Notes under the pieces: model-generated | Told to the model about the DNA's origin: nothing | Databases searched by the model: none | Seen by the model: the letters and a program-made list of their open reading frames with translations, nothing else | Source of the DNA: Comamonadaceae bacterium | Lineage (GTDB): Bacteria; Pseudomonadota; Gammaproteobacteria; Burkholderiales; Burkholderiaceae_C | Length of the DNA stretch: 64,000 nucleotides | Assembly: GCA_947443645.1 (NCBI GenBank) | Contig: CANEXF010000011.1 | Location: forward strand, 1 to 64,000 | Reading direction: 5' to 3' | Shown: piece after piece, positions 62,287 through 64,000 of the stretch | Layout of the letters: every line of letters begins with the position of its first letter | Numbering within the stretch: position 1 is the first letter of the stretch | Translations under genes and position numbers: made by a program

Positions 62287-64000
62287 TCAGACCAGCGTCA
62301 GCTTGGCCACGCTCAGCGCCAGCCATTTGACGCCGTGGCGGGTAAAGTTGATCTGGGCACGGGCGTCGTCACCGCTGCCTTCGAGCATCAAGACCTTGCC
62401 CTCGCCAAACTTGGCGTGAAACACCTGCGAGCCGCTTTTCAGGCCATGTGAGGGCGCCTCGCGCTGCGCCGGAACAGCCGGGTTGGCAAAGCGCTCCGAA
62501 GCCCCGGATTTTGAAGAAAAAACGCTGCTAGCCCAGTCCTTACGGCCGCCACCAGCTCCTGAATTGCTAGCATCGTTCCAGCCCCCGGAAGCACCGCCGT
62601 ACGCGCCGCCCAGACCGGATGAAAAGCCCTGGTTCTTGGGCGTGATCCATTTGAGCGCGGCTTCCGGCAACTCGTCGAAAAAGCGACTCTTGAGGTTGTA
62701 GCGGGTCTGGCCGTGCAGCATGCGGGTCTGCGAATGGCTCAGGTAAAGCCGCTTGCGCGCGCGCGTGATCGCCACGTACATCAGGCGGCGCTCTTCCTCA
62801 ATGCCGCCCTGATCGCTCAGCGAGTTCTCGTGCGGAAACAGCCCTTCTTCCAGGCCAGTGATGAAGACACAGTCAAACTCCAGCCCCTTGGACGAATGAA
62901 CCGTCATGAGCTGGACCGCATCCTGTCCGGCCTGGGCCTGGTTGTCACCGGACTCCAGCGCGGCGTGCGTCAAAAAGGCCACCAGTGGCGACAGGGTTTC
63001 GCCGGTTTCGCCATCAGGCGCGAGAAACTCTGGCGAAGGCTCATTTAGCAGCATTGCCGACAGATCAAGTCCCTGGCTGGCGGGCGACTGGCTCAGCGCG
63101 GAAGTCCGCATCGGCACACCGAGCTCGTCTACCGGCAGTGCCACCGCATCGCGGCCAAAACCTTCCTGACCGACAAAGGATTCTGCGGCGTTGACCAGTT
63201 CGGCCAGATTCTCCAGCCTGTCCTGACCTTCTTTTTCGAGCTTGTAATGTTCTTGCAGGCCACTGTGCTCGAGCACCAGTTCGATGATTTCGCGCAGCGT
63301 GCGGCCGGTGGTCTGCTCGCGCAGCACATCAATCTTGGCGACGAAAGCACCCAGGTTGGCACCAGCCTTGCCAGTCACGGCGCTGACACCGTCATACAAG
63401 GAGCAACCGGCTGCGCGCGCGATGTCCTGCAACTGCTCTATGCTGCGCGCGCCTATGCCACGCGGCGGAAAGTTGACGACACGCATGAAGCTGGTGTCGT
63501 CATGCGGGTTCTCCAGCAGCCGCAAATAAGCCAGTGCATGCTTGATCTCGGCACGTTCAAAAAAGCGTAGGCCGCCATACACCCGGTAAGGCACGCCGGC
63601 ATTGAACAGCGCGGTTTCCATCACGCGGCTTTGCGCGTTGCTGCGGTAAAGCAGCGCGATTTCCTTGCGCTCGGTGCCGTCGCGCACCAGTTGCTTGACC
63701 TCGTCGACAAACCATTGCGCTTCCGCAAAATCACTGGTCGACTCATAGACCCGCACCGGCTCACCCGGGCCGGCCTCGGTACGCAGGTTTTTACCCAGAC
63801 GCTTGCTGTTATGGCTGATCAGTTCGTTGGCCGAATCCAGAATGTTGCCGAAGCTGCGGTAATTGCGCTCGAGCTTGATCTGCTGCGTCACGTTGAACTC
63901 GCGGACAAAATCCGTCATGTTGCCAACGCGCGCGCCGCGAAAGGCATAAATGCTCTGATCGTCATCGCCGACTGCAACCACCGAGCCACCCGGCATGGCC
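62287..64000 (-). CDS. uvrD: DNA helicase II (UvrD), C-terminal part, N-terminus outside window
   Basis: The last 570 or so residues of a superfamily 1A helicase; the N-terminal third with Walker A lies beyond base 64000. Visible motifs: VVAVGDDDQSIYAFRGARV (motif III region), NYRSFGNILDSANELI (IV), LLYRSNAQSRVMETAL, MTVHSSKGLEFDCVFITGLE (V) and EEERRLMYVAITRARKRLYL (VI). The C-terminus has a Gly/Ser-rich linker and a Tudor-like KSGSQVFHAKFGEGKVLMLE domain, as in UvrD rather than Rep. It acts in mismatch and nucleotide-excision repair. Confidence 0.94.
   Translation of the reverse strand, partial: AMPGGSVVAVGDDDQSIYAFRGARVGNMTDFVREFNVTQQIKLERNYRSFGNILDSANELISHNSKRLGKNLRTEAGPGEPVRVYESTSDFAEAQWFVDEVKQLVRDGTERKEIALLYRSNAQSRVMETALFNAGVPYRVYGGLRFFERAEIKHALAYLRLLENPHDDTSFMRVVNFPPRGIGARSIEQLQDIARAAGCSLYDGVSAVTGKAGANLGAFVAKIDVLREQTTGRTLREIIELVLEHSGLQEHYKLEKEGQDRLENLAELVNAAESFVGQEGFGRDAVALPVDELGVPMRTSALSQSPASQGLDLSAMLLNEPSPEFLAPDGETGETLSPLVAFLTHAALESGDNQAQAGQDAVQLMTVHSSKGLEFDCVFITGLEEGLFPHENSLSDQGGIEEERRLMYVAITRARKRLYLSHSQTRMLHGQTRYNLKSRFFDELPEAALKWITPKNQGFSSGLGGAYGGASGGWNDASNSGAGGGRKDWASSVFSSKSGASERFANPAVPAQREAPSHGLKSGSQVFHAKFGEGKVLMLEGSGDDARAQINFTRHGVKWLALSVAKLTLV

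Noticed and set aside
1..64000. CRISPR arrays, prophage, integrons or tRNA genes
   Set aside because: No regularly spaced direct repeats, phage structural genes, integrase or tRNA-like cloverleaf were seen, other than the partial tmRNA at the left edge.

Overview
The window is chromosomal DNA from a GC-rich betaproteobacterium. It is almost certainly a member of the Comamonadaceae (Polaromonas, Rhodoferax or Variovorax-like). The reasons are the gene order gyrA-serC-pheA-tyrA-aroA/cmk-rpsA-ihfB-lapA-lapB, the fusion of aroA to cmk, a tmRNA tag reading ANDERFALAA, the xseB-ispA-dxs order, and several tripartite (TRAP) and branched-chain amino acid (Liv) transporters. Genus is inferred from memory of gene order, not from a search. 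About 58 protein genes fill nearly the whole window, no gene-free stretch exceeds 300 bases, and there is no prophage, complete insertion sequence or CRISPR array.

Layout: 1-2.3 kb (minus) holds the 5' part of ssrA (tmRNA), gph, ubiG and an OmpA-family gene. 2.5-16.8 kb (plus) is a housekeeping run: gyrA, a DUF2059 gene, serC, pheA, tyrA, aroA-cmk, rpsA, ihfB, lapA, lapB, hldE-type kinase and hldD, with several ATGA stop/start overlaps. It links serine and aromatic amino acid synthesis, translation and LPS heptose/LPS control. 16.8-18.4 kb holds a c-type cytochrome, a CBS protein and a ComEA-like protein with a histone-like tail. 18.5-25.9 kb is a divergent locus: a MarR-like regulator plus a 5-oxoprolinase/hydantoinase on one strand and a TRAP transporter on the other. 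The oxoprolinase gene has absorbed two intergenic-type repeats in frame.

25.9-38.3 kb is a run of genes for handling elements. It holds crcB (fluoride export), a probable copper locus (DUF2946 protein, TonB receptor, YcnI-PCuAC fusion), a tungstate/molybdate ABC system (tupBCA plus a ModA-like protein) with a divergent ModE-type regulator, and a selenoneine cluster (senA divergent from senB-senC). The sen cluster is the most notable system here. 38.5-42.1 kb is a second TRAP transporter split over convergent operons, both preceded at about 150 bp by the same 9-mer. 42.3-46.9 kb is a Liv ABC transporter.

46.9-64 kb returns mostly to core functions: dxs, ispA, xseB (minus), a Rieske oxygenase, an EamA permease, a 3-mercaptopyruvate sulfurtransferase, a ZIP transporter, two exported hydrolases, polA, a DUF2782 protein, thrB, a BPSS1780-type membrane protein, a TPR protein and the C-terminal part of uvrD, cut by the window edge.

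A recurring theme is small dispersed repeats touching coding sequence: a 90-bp transposon-like palindrome, a CCCTCACCCC-type palindrome, a CCCCCTT/AAGGGGG repeat, and a family beginning RTAGCKGCYYRCGCCC that abuts or overlaps the ends of several genes.
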